NCBI GenBank assembly: GCA_039105265.1
Contig: JAPFFF010000038.1
Coordinates: forward strand, 1,364,001 to 1,428,000
Reading direction: 5' to 3'
DNA from: Tritrichomonas musculus
Taxonomy: Eukaryota; Parabasalia; Tritrichomonadida; Tritrichomonadidae
Length of the DNA: 64,000 nt
Each line of letters begins with the position of its first letter. The first letter of the stretch is position 1. A model generated the notes under the pieces. The model made no database searches and had not been told where the DNA came from. It worked only from the letters and a program-made list of their open reading frames with translations. Below are positions 25,233-35,872 of the stretch, one piece after another. A program made the translations under genes and the position numbers.

Positions 25233-25574
25233 TTAATAGATCAATTTGAGGAATACTTTAAAGTCATCAGGCTTGATTTCGTTACCTTTGGTGTCAGTGA
25301 AATATATCTTGAAGTCCCTCTTGGTTCCTATATATTCATATTTACGATTATCATCTGGAACTGCCAGATTCGCATACCACACAAGACTATCACAATACTT
25401 GTCCCTTTGAATGAACGTTGCATGGACCTCCGTCTCGCCATCTAGATAGCCATTACATGTAGCCCTACAGTACTGAAAAACGACATATTTACGATTCTTT
25501 GAATACACAAAATCGATCGGAAACTGGTTCTCATAAGTGTCAGTTATGAAGTAAGTCTTAGTTGTTGGTTCCAT
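25233..25574 (-). CDS. Small Polinton protein of 113 residues, unknown
   Basis: The start codon lies 11 bp inside the boundary of the right terminal repeat, and the frame runs inward. The protein is strand-rich with many Tyr and Phe (TYFITDTYENQFPIDFVYS, KYVVFQYCRATCNGYL, DFKIYFTDTKGN) and looks like a small beta domain. Similar unrelated small proteins in viruses are virion or inhibitor proteins, but nothing links it to a family. Confidence 0.55.
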   Translation of the reverse strand: MEPTTKTYFITDTYENQFPIDFVYSKNRKYVVFQYCRATCNGYLDGETEVHATFIQRDKYCDSLVWYANLAVPDDNRKYEYIGTKRDFKIYFTDTKGNEIKPDDFKVFLKLIY

Positions 25575-25626
25575 TTCGTATTCATTAAATTTTCACATCA
25601 TCTCAGACCACTTTATCGCAAAACTT

Positions 25627-25866
25627 ATGATCCCTAACTACCCCTTCCAAACCTTCAATTCAACCCTCACATCCCCACTTCCAAGACCTCCGGTGATTCC
25701 AGGCCTAACTTCCCAGACCTTCACTTTCGAATCATTTCTCAAGGATCACATAAATTCATCACCAACCCTTCATTCCCGAATCCAATCTGAACTCCATAAA
25801 CACCCAATTCTTAACACCAACTCAGCAACGGGAATCGTTAACGAATTCATTCAAACAACAATTTAG
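25627..25866 (+). CDS. Second copy of the 79-residue TIR open frame, uncertain
   Basis: Identical in product to the minus-strand frame at 3377-3616. See that entry for content; real coding status is uncertain. Confidence 0.35.
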   Translation: MIPNYPFQTFNSTLTSPLPRPPVIPGLTSQTFTFESFLKDHINSSPTLHSRIQSELHKHPILNTNSATGIVNEFIQTTI

Positions 25867-26272
25867 TTTCTTTCTCAATTCGTTTTTCAGTCACTTTTGG
25901 TCTCAATGATGGTAATTCTAGCTTATTCATTTTCTCAATTCTCTTCATGAATCTATCTGTAACAACAATCGTGTCTCGATAATCATACATTTTAGAAAAT
26001 GCCTCATATTCATCAGGAATGAAACTGTATATGACTGACCTTGTTGCTTTATTTCTACATGAGCCATCTAGTTTTCGGCTTTTCCATGAACCATCATCTT
26101 TCGCAAAGTACCAATAGAATGATCTCTCACTTGGACTAAAGAAGTAATATCTATGCTTATACGTATGACCGCAATGACTCATTAACCTCTTTACATCCGC
26201 TGGCATCACCCCCTCGACAACTTTCAATCCATCGAAATCGTCTTCATGAACGTATTTCGTCTTCGTTTCCAT
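25847..26272 (-). CDS. Second copy of the 141-residue TIR protein
   Basis: Identical in product to 2971-3396, reading from near the right end toward the interior. Each arm therefore has the same gene pointing inward. Function unknown. Confidence 0.55.
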   Translation of the reverse strand: METKTKYVHEDDFDGLKVVEGVMPADVKRLMSHCGHTYKHRYYFFSPSERSFYWYFAKDDGSWKSRKLDGSCRNKATRSVIYSFIPDEYEAFSKMYDYRDTIVVTDRFMKRIEKMNKLELPSLRPKVTEKRIEKETKLLFE

Positions 26273-26390
26273 TTAAATTCTCACTAAAATTTATATTTTG
26301 AAATATTTTTGATTCAATATCTTAATGTTACCAGCTACGGGAATCGTTAAGGATTTCTCAAGGTTTTCAAGAGAATCCTTCAAATGAACC

Positions 26391-27767
26391 ATGAAAGTGG
26401 GGAGTTTAGACCGAAGGTCTAAAATCACCTCTTTTATACGTAGTGAAGACAATATTAATGAATATGACATTGATTTCTATGAGCAAATTTGCATTTCGTG
26501 TCTGAGTGAAGACAAGTTCAAAGAACTTCTTTTAAGCATCAAGCCAAGTGATTTGACAACGACTTTTTGGGAGCATATTTGTTCGAGAATTTGTGATCCA
26601 AAATCGAAAGAAAATAATAAAAATAATCGATATAACAAGTACTCACAGAGCGTCGTTGTTGGCGGATTTGACAAATACAGCCAACTTAACGAAAAGCCGA
26701 ACATTTTAGGCTTAAACGGCGATTTAATCATCAGTCCTCCTGTGAAGTTGTCTTTCGATTCATCCATGCATCAGTCTTACTCTGTTTACGCATGGCACTC
26801 GGTTGCAGTTACGAGTGGCGGGTCACTCCGTGGAGTTGGATGCAACAAAGATGGCCGAATCAGCGCTTCACTCACGAAAGCGGAAATCAATGACTTCACC
26901 GAGTTTTGTGTGAGAGATAGTAACGGTCTCCCTCTTAAACCGGTTTCGGCGGTTTGTTGTTCACGTGGCACACTTTACATGTTCACAAAAAGTGGAGGGA
27001 AAGGCAGACAGCTCGTCCTCTGTGATAGAGAGATAAACGACGGCAAAGAAATTTATCTCGACATTGGGAATCAGGAGCCAGTGGCACTTTTTGGTGGCCG
27101 TTTTTATGCAGCTGCGATCAACAGTGAAGGTGAAGTGATCTTCATCAACCGAAACTCAATCAAAAATTCGCCATCGTCGCCAATCACATCATTTCCTCTT
27201 CCGGACGATGAGAAGGCATCGAGCGTCGCCTGCTGCAGTGGCTCCGTTGTTGCGCTGAGCTCCAGCGGAAGAGTCTTCTCGTCAGTTGTCGACGAAGGAA
27301 GCAGCAGCCTCAGCTTTTCAGCAGTTGTTGAGCTTTCAAGTCATGAAATTGTCTCCTTGTCGGGCCTGTTTGAGCACTGTCTCTGCGTCAGCAGTGAAGG
27401 ACGGGTCTTTGGATGTGGTTCAAATTCACGTGGCCAACTCGCCCTTGGAGAAAGAACGCGATCAGCTTCATCATTCACCGAAATTTCGTCTCTTTCTGGC
27501 CGTGAAATCGTCGCAGCTTACGCAGGAGGCCTTCATTCGCTTTTTTTGACACGAGAAGGCAAAGTCCTTTCATGCGGATGCAACAGTTGCGGCCAGCTCC
27601 TACTCAGCACCGGTGCCAGTGAAGACGTTTATTCACCAAAGGAAACGACGGTCACAAGTAATGCTAAATTCTGCATTGCAGGGCAAGGTCTCAGTGTTGT
27701 TTTCATTGGAGGTGAACCTCCTCCAAACACACCAAACATGCGAATCCAACAACATCAATTATATTGA
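26391..27767 (+). CDS. 3' half of host BTB-like/BACK/RCC1 gene (RCC1 repeats)
   Basis: Host sequence resumes at 26450 after the GAAGA copy; the first about 18 codons from the ATG at 26391 are read from the Polinton terminal repeat. Residues about 85-440 contain RCC1-type repeats: HSVAVTSGGSLRGVGCNKDG, HCLCVSSEGRVFGCGSNSRG, HSLFLTREGKVLSCGCNSCG. RCC1 repeats form a seven-bladed propeller; with the BTB-like and BACK parts encoded at 2158-2798, this would be a BTB-RCC1 scaffold or ubiquitin-ligase adaptor. The local GC content is higher than in most neighbours. Split from its promoter, it is probably unexpressed unless transcribed from the element. Confidence 0.8.
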   Translation: MKVGSLDRRSKITSFIRSEDNINEYDIDFYEQICISCLSEDKFKELLLSIKPSDLTTTFWEHICSRICDPKSKENNKNNRYNKYSQSVVVGGFDKYSQLNEKPNILGLNGDLIISPPVKLSFDSSMHQSYSVYAWHSVAVTSGGSLRGVGCNKDGRISASLTKAEINDFTEFCVRDSNGLPLKPVSAVCCSRGTLYMFTKSGGKGRQLVLCDREINDGKEIYLDIGNQEPVALFGGRFYAAAINSEGEVIFINRNSIKNSPSSPITSFPLPDDEKASSVACCSGSVVALSSSGRVFSSVVDEGSSSLSFSAVVELSSHEIVSLSGLFEHCLCVSSEGRVFGCGSNSRGQLALGERTRSASSFTEISSLSGREIVAAYAGGLHSLFLTREGKVLSCGCNSCGQLLLSTGASEDVYSPKETTVTSNAKFCIAGQGLSVVFIGGEPPPNTPNMRIQQHQLY

Positions 27768-29005
27768 ATCTAACAGTTCAACTACTTTTCTCATATTAAA
27801 TGAATAAATTTTGATCTTAAAGTTAACATATGCTTTCATTAAAAAAATTTTTTTTTATTTACCAGAGAGAAAATGTTAATAATTTAAGTTCCAATTCGAA
27901 ATTGAGGTTATAATTAAAGAGATAAATTGGTAGAATTTTTTACCCGCGTTTTCCCTAAATTTCCATTCAATTTTGAAAGAGCTTTCAAAAAAAAACAAAA
28001 TCATAAAATATTAAAAAAATGAATAAAGAAAGTATTTATCTTTAAGATAGTTTCAATCTTCTCAATATTTTTATCAGCAAGCTTGCTAAAAGGGCAGTAG
28101 CGAGTGACACGGGCACAGATGGCCCGTCCAAACCGTTTTGCTCTCCAGGGCTCGTGCCCTTTATACCATTGCCCGGTCAAATGCTCCGGGCAAAAAACTT
28201 ATGAAAAAGTTTATAAAATAAAAAAATACTTTTTTTTGAATCTTTATAATTTGAATCAATATTCTTTATATATTATATCCTATGACTAAATAATAATAAG
28301 TGATTAATTAATGTTATATGTTCGTTATTCATTTCAGAGTTTTGAAGCATTATTAATGCGAACACTAATATTTCTGAAATCTCATAGAAAAAGTGAAATA
28401 AATTAATAAAAATTATATAATATCTTCATTAATATCTAATAATAATGAAATATATATAATCAAAATTATAACTTTTAGGTGTGAGGTTTCATTTTAATCG
28501 AAAAAAAAAAACTTTTGTCTATTTGATCTAAGAAATGAAAATCATTGTATTACAATAGATTCATCATTTTTTAAGTAAAAATCAGGAACTGAGCGATTTG
28601 CATTGAGAATTATTTTTTTCATATCAGTATTTGATTATTTAATTATATTTGTTTTATTAAATTAAATTACGAGGGCATAAACTTTTTTTATAAAAATCGG
28701 GCTTGCGAAAAGGGCGGCCCAGGCAAAAAAAAGTTTATGCCCTCAATATTTTTATAATTATATCAAATTGAGGCCAGGGGAGGTGAAAAGGGGATAGGCA
28801 GGAGAGAGGGGGCCTTGAAGTATAAAAATTCGACTTATCGTTTGCAAAATTTCTCTCAAAAAATTTATATGTCATATGAATCTTTGAATACTTTTTAGTT
28901 TGGAGATCCTCCTCCTAATTGAAGTAAGTTGGAAGACCTTGTTTGAAAATAAGCTTTCAATTTTTTTCAATTGATTGTCCCTTTTTGCTGTATAGGTTTG
29001 ATTTA
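27768..29005. other. Gene-free AT-rich DNA with two related GC-rich hairpins
   Basis: No supported open frame. A GC-rich stretch at about 28087-28200 contains several GGGC/GCCC pairs. A shorter relative at about 28690-28735 shares CTTGC(T/G)AAAAGGGC and a GGCAAAAAA block, and is enclosed by an inverted repeat. The rest is low-complexity A/T. Confidence 0.5.
28671..28744. repeat. 74-bp hairpin element
   Basis: The arms GAGGGCATAAACTTTTTTT (28671-28689) and the reverse complement (28726-28744) enclose a 36-bp GC-rich core related to 28087-28200. No clear target duplication. Probably a deleted copy of a small repeat element. Confidence 0.55.
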
Positions 29006-30506
29006 CAGGGTGCGACATTCAAGTCGGGCCCAAGTTTTAAATTGAATATAAACTGCAAAAAAAGATTCAAAATTGAATGAATTCAATTTTTTTTTCTAGC
29101 GGTATAAATTTGAATGGATGCGACATTCAAGTCGGGCCCATTTTTTTTTTTTTTTTTTGAAAAAGTTTGTTTTTTGATGAATTTTTTATTTTTATTTTTA
29201 ATAATCTAATAAAGCAGTAAAGCACAATTTATTAAAAAAATATATATTATAAATAAAAAACTTTCGATATATATTTATTTATTTATTTTTATTTTTTGAG
29301 AGGATGCGACATTCAAGTCGGGCTCTTTTTTATCACAAAAAATGAAAATTGAGAGAATGCGACATTCAAGTCGGGCCCAAATAAATTTTATCGATTCTGT
29401 CTTCAATTAGAAAAATATTTAATTGAATAATGAATAAAAACTAAATAAAATATTCAGTTTTCTAGATAAACTAAGTGGAATCTAAAACACTATTAATAAT
29501 GATATTTTTTTTTTCTTCCTAGGTTTATTTGATACTAGTGACATCGTGATCTCATAGTTAATAGTCAATGATTTTTTTAACCTGTTGATGATCAAATTTT
29601 TATTAAATTATAAAAATTAATATCTTTTTTTTCGGAGAAATTTGGAATAATTGAAATTTAATACCTACAAAGTTAATTCACTCAAATTTAATTCCTAGTA
29701 ATGCTATTTCCTGATAAATCAGATATCAATTTTGAAGATTATTCATATTTATATCTTTTTGGGATGATTTTGCTAAACTTTTTGATATAAAAGCATTTAT
29801 CCTTAAATCTTTATTGTTGAATGCATTTTTTCATGTTATTATTATTTTTTTTCTTAAAAACAATACTTTAAAATTGAAAAGGTTTGTTTACTACGATTCT
29901 AGTGTCTTTAAAAAAGACCATTTTTCTCTGTAATACTGAAATATCTTCATTAAACAGAGAAAATTATGAAAATATATTTATAAAATAGAGATTATTTAAA
30001 ATCAAATTTAGTTTATTCTTAAGAAAAATCATTTAAACTTTTTCAGAATAATGGACATTCAAGTCGGGCCCAATGATTGAAACAACCATATAAAAAAAAA
30101 TTTATGCTTTTATATTGTACAATATAATAATAAATAAATAAATATAATATTTTAATTATATATTTTTTGATAAAATAAATTTTGAAAAAAGATATTTTTA
30201 TTTTATTCAAAGTGATTGATTATCTTTTTTATCCCTGTATGTATTTATTCAATATTTTATTTAAAATATTAGAATATAATATTCTATTAATAAACTTAAT
30301 ATATTAAAAAAAACATATTCCTTTTAGAAGATATTGGCATTTTATTTTCAAAATTTTTTTTTTGAATAAAATGGGCCCGACTTGAATGTCCATTCTTCTG
30401 AAAAAGATTGTATTTGTACGTTAAAAACATTGAAAAGATTTGAGAAAATTGAATACATTGGGCCCGACTTGAATATCCCACGGCCCGACTTGAATGTCGC
30501 ACCCTG
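29006..30506. mobile_element. Non-autonomous DNA transposon with TA duplication and internal copies of its own end
   Basis: The ends are CAGGGTGCGACATTCAAG... and its reverse complement, flanked by TA on both sides (29004-29005, 30507-30508), as in Tc1/mariner-type elements. No transposase frame is present. The core GACATTCAAGTCGGGCCC recurs in forward direction near 29120, 29305, 29358 and 30053, and in reverse near 30372 and 30460. The 30041-30072 and 30372-30405 copies are themselves mirror images extended by CTTTTTCAGAA. This looks like insertions of related elements into one another. Confidence 0.65.
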
Positions 30507-30508
30507 TA

Positions 30509-32258
30509 AGTATAGGTGTAAAATTGTGATGAGTATTCAAAAAGTGTATTGAGCCTTAGAAAAAAATAATCATTATAAAATACTAAAAAATAAATCTTTT
30601 TATAGCAAAGTGAAAAAGATTTTATTTATCTTGTATTATCTATTTGAATGTTCATCCAGATCTGAAAGATTAAGTTGTCCTACCTTTTGAATAAGATGAA
30701 AATAATTAATTAAATAATTTGATTTTTACCAATCAATTAAAATCGATTTTAGATTTAGTAGTGGATTTCTTCTACATCATCTTCCAATTCTTTCATTGTG
30801 TGATAATTTCTTTTACAACCATCTGGATCAAAATATTTATCAATTTTTTGAAATAAATTTAAAATAAACTAAGTTTTTTAATTTGTCCCTTCTTATCGTC
30901 CTCTCAAATTTGAATAATGCTAAATATTTTTTTTTTTAAGTTATTAAGGCATGAATACCTTTATTCATTTCAGGTCGAGGCTCCCGCTATTACCTTAACC
31001 AATTGGGCTTAGCCCTCAAAGGCTCCCAAAGCTATTTAAAAGGTATTTTTCCTGAATAAATAACTTTTTTATATTCTTTTTTTTTTTATTTTCATCTTCT
31101 CAAAATTGAAAGATATGGTATTTTAAAAAAAATAATTTGTCCCTACTTATCCTACTTTCTGAAGACTCATAGAAAATTTGAATTAAAAAATTTTCAATAA
31201 AAAATATTTTATTAATACAAAAAGTTGAGATAAAAGTATATTTGATAAAAAAAATTAAATCAATAAGAAGATGAATATTTTAAAACATACTTTGTAAATT
31301 TCGTCGATGAAAAAACATTGAATTAAAGGGTAAAATGCCAAAACGAATGTTTTTACTTTTCATAAATTCTGAAATGGTAAATTTTTCAAAATAAATCAAA
31401 AAAAAGTTAATAAAGAAAGCGTTCGTAAAATGAAAATCGGAAAGGATATATTTAAAAGATTATTAACAAGTAAACCAATTTGAGACTTTAACTTTTAAAT
31501 ACAAATTTTAAAATATAAGCAATGAGAACTCTTTTTACCTGAAGCGAGATTGGATGTGAGAAGGTGCATCAGAAATCCTCTGTAAATTTGGTGAAAGATA
31601 TGTTATTTGACTTGCATGCAGGAAAGTTATTTAAATTTTTTACTCAGAAAATTTATCTCAATTTTATTTTTTGCCATTCAATATTTGAGGGAAAATAGAA
31701 ATTTTGATAGGAGTTTATATAAGAAATAATCTTTACTCAAAATTATTAGCTTTAAATTTTTTACCAATGTCATCCCAAGCAAAAATATTTATCAATCCTA
31801 TGCTTATTAAAAAATATTAAATGAACAAATGATAGAATTCATTTGGACAAATATAAAGAAGGTTTTTGATTTCTTCAAATTTATATTATGTCAATTGTTG
31901 GCAGTTACAAAATGAAATAGGTTGAATATATTTGATTTAAATTTAAATATTATTGCAAATGGATAACATTAAATGTATCTCATTTATTAATCAATTTTTT
32001 ACAACCAGAAAATTTGATGTAACTTCAATACAGAACCTCAACAAATAATTCTTTTGACGAAGTGAATTTCATTATATATATAACTCAGTTATCCAACTTG
32101 AAATGTAATATAAAAAATATTTTACATGAGGTTTATTTCCAAAAATATATTTTGAATGTAATTGAGAAAATAACCAAAGTCTTTTTTGATAATCAAAAAG
32201 AAGATGAAAAATTAATTAATTGATTTTTATTAATTACTCCTTTAAAATGAATGGAAAA
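30509..32258. other. AT-rich intergenic DNA, nothing recognised
   Basis: No supported gene. A short GC-richer patch at about 30955-31035 contains a GGGCTTAGCCC palindrome and may be the remnant of a repeat. The rest is A/T-rich with homopolymer runs. Confidence 0.5.
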
Positions 32259-32504
32259 TCATTTTGAAAGTAATTGCTTAATCTCATTATTTTCAGAATA
32301 GTCGATTGGTTTTTTTCCATGACTATTTTCAATATTAATGTCAATCTCTTTCTTTTCGAGCAAAAGTTTTATTATTTCAAGATTTCCTATTTCAACTGCA
32401 AGATGCAATGCTGCCTTTTGCTCAATTTGGTTATTATCTGAACGATTTTGAATAGTATTGAAAGATATGATTTAAAATTTTATAAAAAATTATGAAAAAT
32501 ATTA

Positions 32505-34180
32505 AGAATATTGATGTCAAGTTTGTCATTCGTTAATAAAAGTTTCACAATTTCAATGTTTTCTTTTTCAACGGCCAAATATAATGCGGTCTTATAAATT
32601 GTTATTATATTAAAATTTCATTCAATGATATGATTTTGAATTCTATTGAAAGATATGATTATGAATATCATTGAAAGATATGATTTTAAATGATATTGAA
32701 AGATATGATTTTGAATTCTATTGAAAGATATGATTTTGAATCCAATTGAAAGATATGATTATGAATTCTATTGAAAGATATGATTATGAATATCATTGAA
32801 AGATATGATTTTAAATGATATTGAAAGATATGATTTTGAATTCTATTGAAAGATATGATTATGAATATCATTGAAAGATATGATATTGAATTCTATTGAA
32901 AGATATAATTTTAGATTTCATTGAAAGATATGATTTTGAATTTCATTCAATGATATGATTTTGAATATCATTGAAAGATATGATATTGAATTCTATTGGA
33001 AGATATGATTTTGAATTTCATTGAAAGATATTATTTTGAATTTCATTCAATGATATGATTTTGAATATCATTGAAAGATATGATATTGAATTCTATTGAA
33101 AGATATGATTTTGAATAGGATTGAAAGATATGATTTTGAATTTCATTGAAAGATATAATTTTGAATTTCATTGAAAGATATGATTTTGAATGTAATTGAA
33201 AGATATAATTTTGAATATTATTGAAGGAAATGATCTTTAATGTAATTGAAAAATATGATTTTGAATGTAATTGAAAGATATGATTATGAATTTTATAAAA
33301 AATTATGAAAAATATAACCAACATTGATGTCAAGTTTGTCATTCGTTAATAAAAGTTTCACAATTTCAATGTTTTCCTTTTCAACGGCCAAATATAATGC
33401 GGTCTTATAAATTGTTATTATATCAAAATTTCATTCAATGATATAATTTTGAATTCTATTGAAAGATATGATTTTGAATTCTATTGAAAGATATGATTAT
33501 GAATATCATTGAAAGATATGATTTTAAATGATATTGAAAGATATGATTTTGAATTCTATTGAAAGATATGATTTTGAATCCAATTGAAAGATATGATTAT
33601 GAATTCTATTGAAAGATATGATTATGAATATCATTGAAAGATATGATTTTAAATGATATTGAAAGATATGATTTTGAATTCTATTGAAAGATATGATTAT
33701 GAATATCATTGAAAGATATGATATTGAATTCTATTGAAAGATATAATTTTAGATTTCATTGAAAGATATGATTTTGAATTTCATTCAATGATATGATTTT
33801 GAATATCATTGAAAGATATGATATTGAATTCTATTGGAAGATATGATTTTGAATTTCATTGAAAGATATTATTTTGAATTTCATTCAATGATATGATTTT
33901 GAATATCATTGAAAGATATGATATTGAATTCTATTGAAAGATATGATTTTGAATAGGATTGAAAGATATGATTTTGAATTTCATTGAAAGATATAATTTT
34001 GAATTTCATTGAAAGATATGATTTTGAATGTAATTGAAAGATATAATTTTGAATATTATTGAAGGAAATGATCTTTAATGTAATTGAAAAATATGATTTT
34101 GAATGTAATTGAAAGATATGATTATGAATTTTATAAAAAATTATGAAAAATATAACCAACATTGATGTCAAGTTTGTCAT
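32505..34180. repeat. Tandem 838-bp duplication within the arrays
   Basis: The block at about 32505-33342 is repeated at about 33343-34180; matching frames at 32686/33524 and 33043/33881 are displaced by exactly 838 bp and have identical products. A very recent duplication containing one ankyrin module and about 27 minisatellite units. Confidence 0.8.
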
Positions 34181-35850
34181 TCGTTAATAAAAGTTTCACA
34201 ATTTCAATGTTTTCCTTTTCAACGGCCAAATATAATGCGGTCTTATAAATTGTTATTATATCAAAATTTCATTCAATGATATAATTTTGAATTCTATTGA
34301 AAGATATGATTTTGAATTCTATTGAAAGATATGATTTTGAATTCTATTGAAAGATATGATTTTGAATATTATTGAAAGATATGATTTTGAATTTCATTGA
34401 AAGATATGATTTTGAATTTCATTGAAAGATATGATTTTGAATGTAATTGAAAGATATGATTATGAATTTTATAAAAAATTATGAAAAATATAACCAACAT
34501 TGATGTCAAGTTTGTCATTCGTTAATAAAAGTTTCACAATTTCAATGTTTTCCTTTTCAACGGCCAAATATAATGCGGTCTTATAAATTGTTATTATATC
34601 AAAATTTCATTCAATGATATAATTTTGAATTCTATTGAAAGATATGATTTTGAATTCTATTGAAAGATATGATTTTGAATTCTATTGAAAGATATGATTT
34701 TGAATATTATTGAAAGATATGATTTTGAATTTCATTGAAAGATATGATTTTGAATTTCATTGAAAGATATGATTTTGAATGTAATTGAAAAATATGATTA
34801 TGAATTTTATAAAAAATTATGAAAAATATAACCAACATTGATGTCAAGTTTGTCATTCGTTAATAAAAGTTTCACAATTTCAATGTTTTCTTTTTCAACG
34901 GCCAAATATAATGCGGTCTTATAAATTGTTATTATATCAAAATTTCATTCAATGATATGATTTTGAATTCTATTGAAAGATATGATTTTGAATTCTATTG
35001 AAAGATATGATTTTGAATTCTATTGAAAGATATGATTTTGAATTCCATTAAAAGATATGATTTTGAATATTATTGAAAGATATGATTTTGAATTTCATTG
35101 AAAGATATGATTTTGAATTTCATTGAAAGATATGATTTTGAATGTAATTGAAAGATATGATTATGAATTTTATAAAAAATTATGAAAAATATAACCAACA
35201 TTGATGTCAAGTTTGTCATTCGTTAATAAAAGTTTCACAATTTCAATGTTTTCTTTTTCAACGGCCAAATATAATGCGGTCTTATAAATTGTTATTTTAT
35301 CAAAATTTCATTCAATGATATAATTTTGAATTCTATTGAAAGATATGATTTTGAATTCTATTGAAAGATATGATTTTGAATTCTATTGAAAGATATGATT
35401 TTGAATTCTATTGAAAGATATGATTTTGAATTCTATTGAAAGATATGATTTTGAATTCCATTAAAAGATATGATTTTGAATTTCATTGAAAGATATGATT
35501 TTGAATTTCATTGAAAGATATAATTTTGAATGTAATTGAAAAATATGATTATGAATTTTATAAAAAATTATGAAAAATATAACCAACATTGATGTCAAGT
35601 TTGTCATTCGTTAATAAAAGTTTCACAATTTCAATGTTTTCTTTTTCAACGGCCAAATATAATGCGGTCTTATAAATTGTTATTATATCAAAATTTCATT
35701 CAATGATATAATTTTGAATTCCATTCAAAGATATGATTTTGAATTCTATTGAAAGATATGATTATGAATTATATTGAAAGATATGATTATGAATATCATT
35801 GAAAGATATGATTTTGAATGTTATTGAAGGATATGATTTAACATAATTAA
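32615..35850. repeat. 25-bp minisatellite arrays
   Basis: The unit on the plus strand is ATTGAAAGATATGATTTTGAA plus four variable bases, repeated tens of times in seven blocks separated by an ankyrin module of about 110 bp. Variants alternate TTTTGAA with TTATGAA and TTCT with TTTC at the junction. Confidence 0.9.
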
Positions 35851-35872
35851 ATGAATATCAATTGAAATTGTA

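Larger units (their letters stand above)
2799..26444. mobile_element. Polinton (Maverick), 23,646 bp, looks whole
   Basis: The element is bounded by 860-bp terminal inverted repeats starting ACTACGTATA and by a GAAGA target duplication. It carries the Polinton hallmarks: protein-primed family B DNA polymerase (3711-8834), retroviral-type integrase (8846-10594), FtsK/A32-like ATPase (20865-21680) and a probable double-jelly-roll capsid protein (22837-24555). Accessory genes include a KilA-N protein, two HNH nucleases, a 1474-residue fibre-like protein and several unknown proteins. I did not recognise a separate adenovirus-type protease gene. All larger genes are open and the two repeats show no length difference, so it appears whole and young. 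It sits inside a host BTB-like/BACK/RCC1 gene. Confidence 0.93.
25585..26444. repeat. Right terminal inverted repeat of Polinton (860 bp)
   Basis: Reverse complement of 2799-3658 with no length difference. Ends ...TATACGTAGT, followed by the GAAGA duplication at 26445-26449. Confidence 0.9.
32259..35872 (-). pseudogene. Ankyrin half of a DUF3447/ankyrin gene, broken up by minisatellite
   Basis: On the minus strand, the last ankyrin repeat (KAALHLAVEIGNLEIIKLLL, then GKKPIDYSENNEIKQLLSK) ends in a stop at 32259-32261. Upstream, seven copies of one ankyrin module (KTALYLAVEKENIEIVKLLL, then TNDKLDINV) lie near 32505, 33310, 34150, 34490, 34840, 35190 and 35580. Between modules run arrays of a 25-bp unit in place of the few codons of a normal inter-repeat loop. 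A period of 25 does not preserve frame, and stops are frequent. The part continues the gene at 35873-37111, whose frame ends where the arrays begin. Confidence 0.75.

Noticed and set aside
30955-31035. Possible tRNA or snRNA in a GC-richer patch
   Set aside because: A palindrome only; no box elements or closing stem.
33043-34180. 61- and 99-codon frames within the minisatellite
   Set aside because: They read the 25-bp repeat and have the same content twice because of the 838-bp duplication.
32605-35850. CRISPR-like array
   Set aside because: The 25-bp units are contiguous without unique spacers, in a eukaryotic ankyrin gene; it is a minisatellite.
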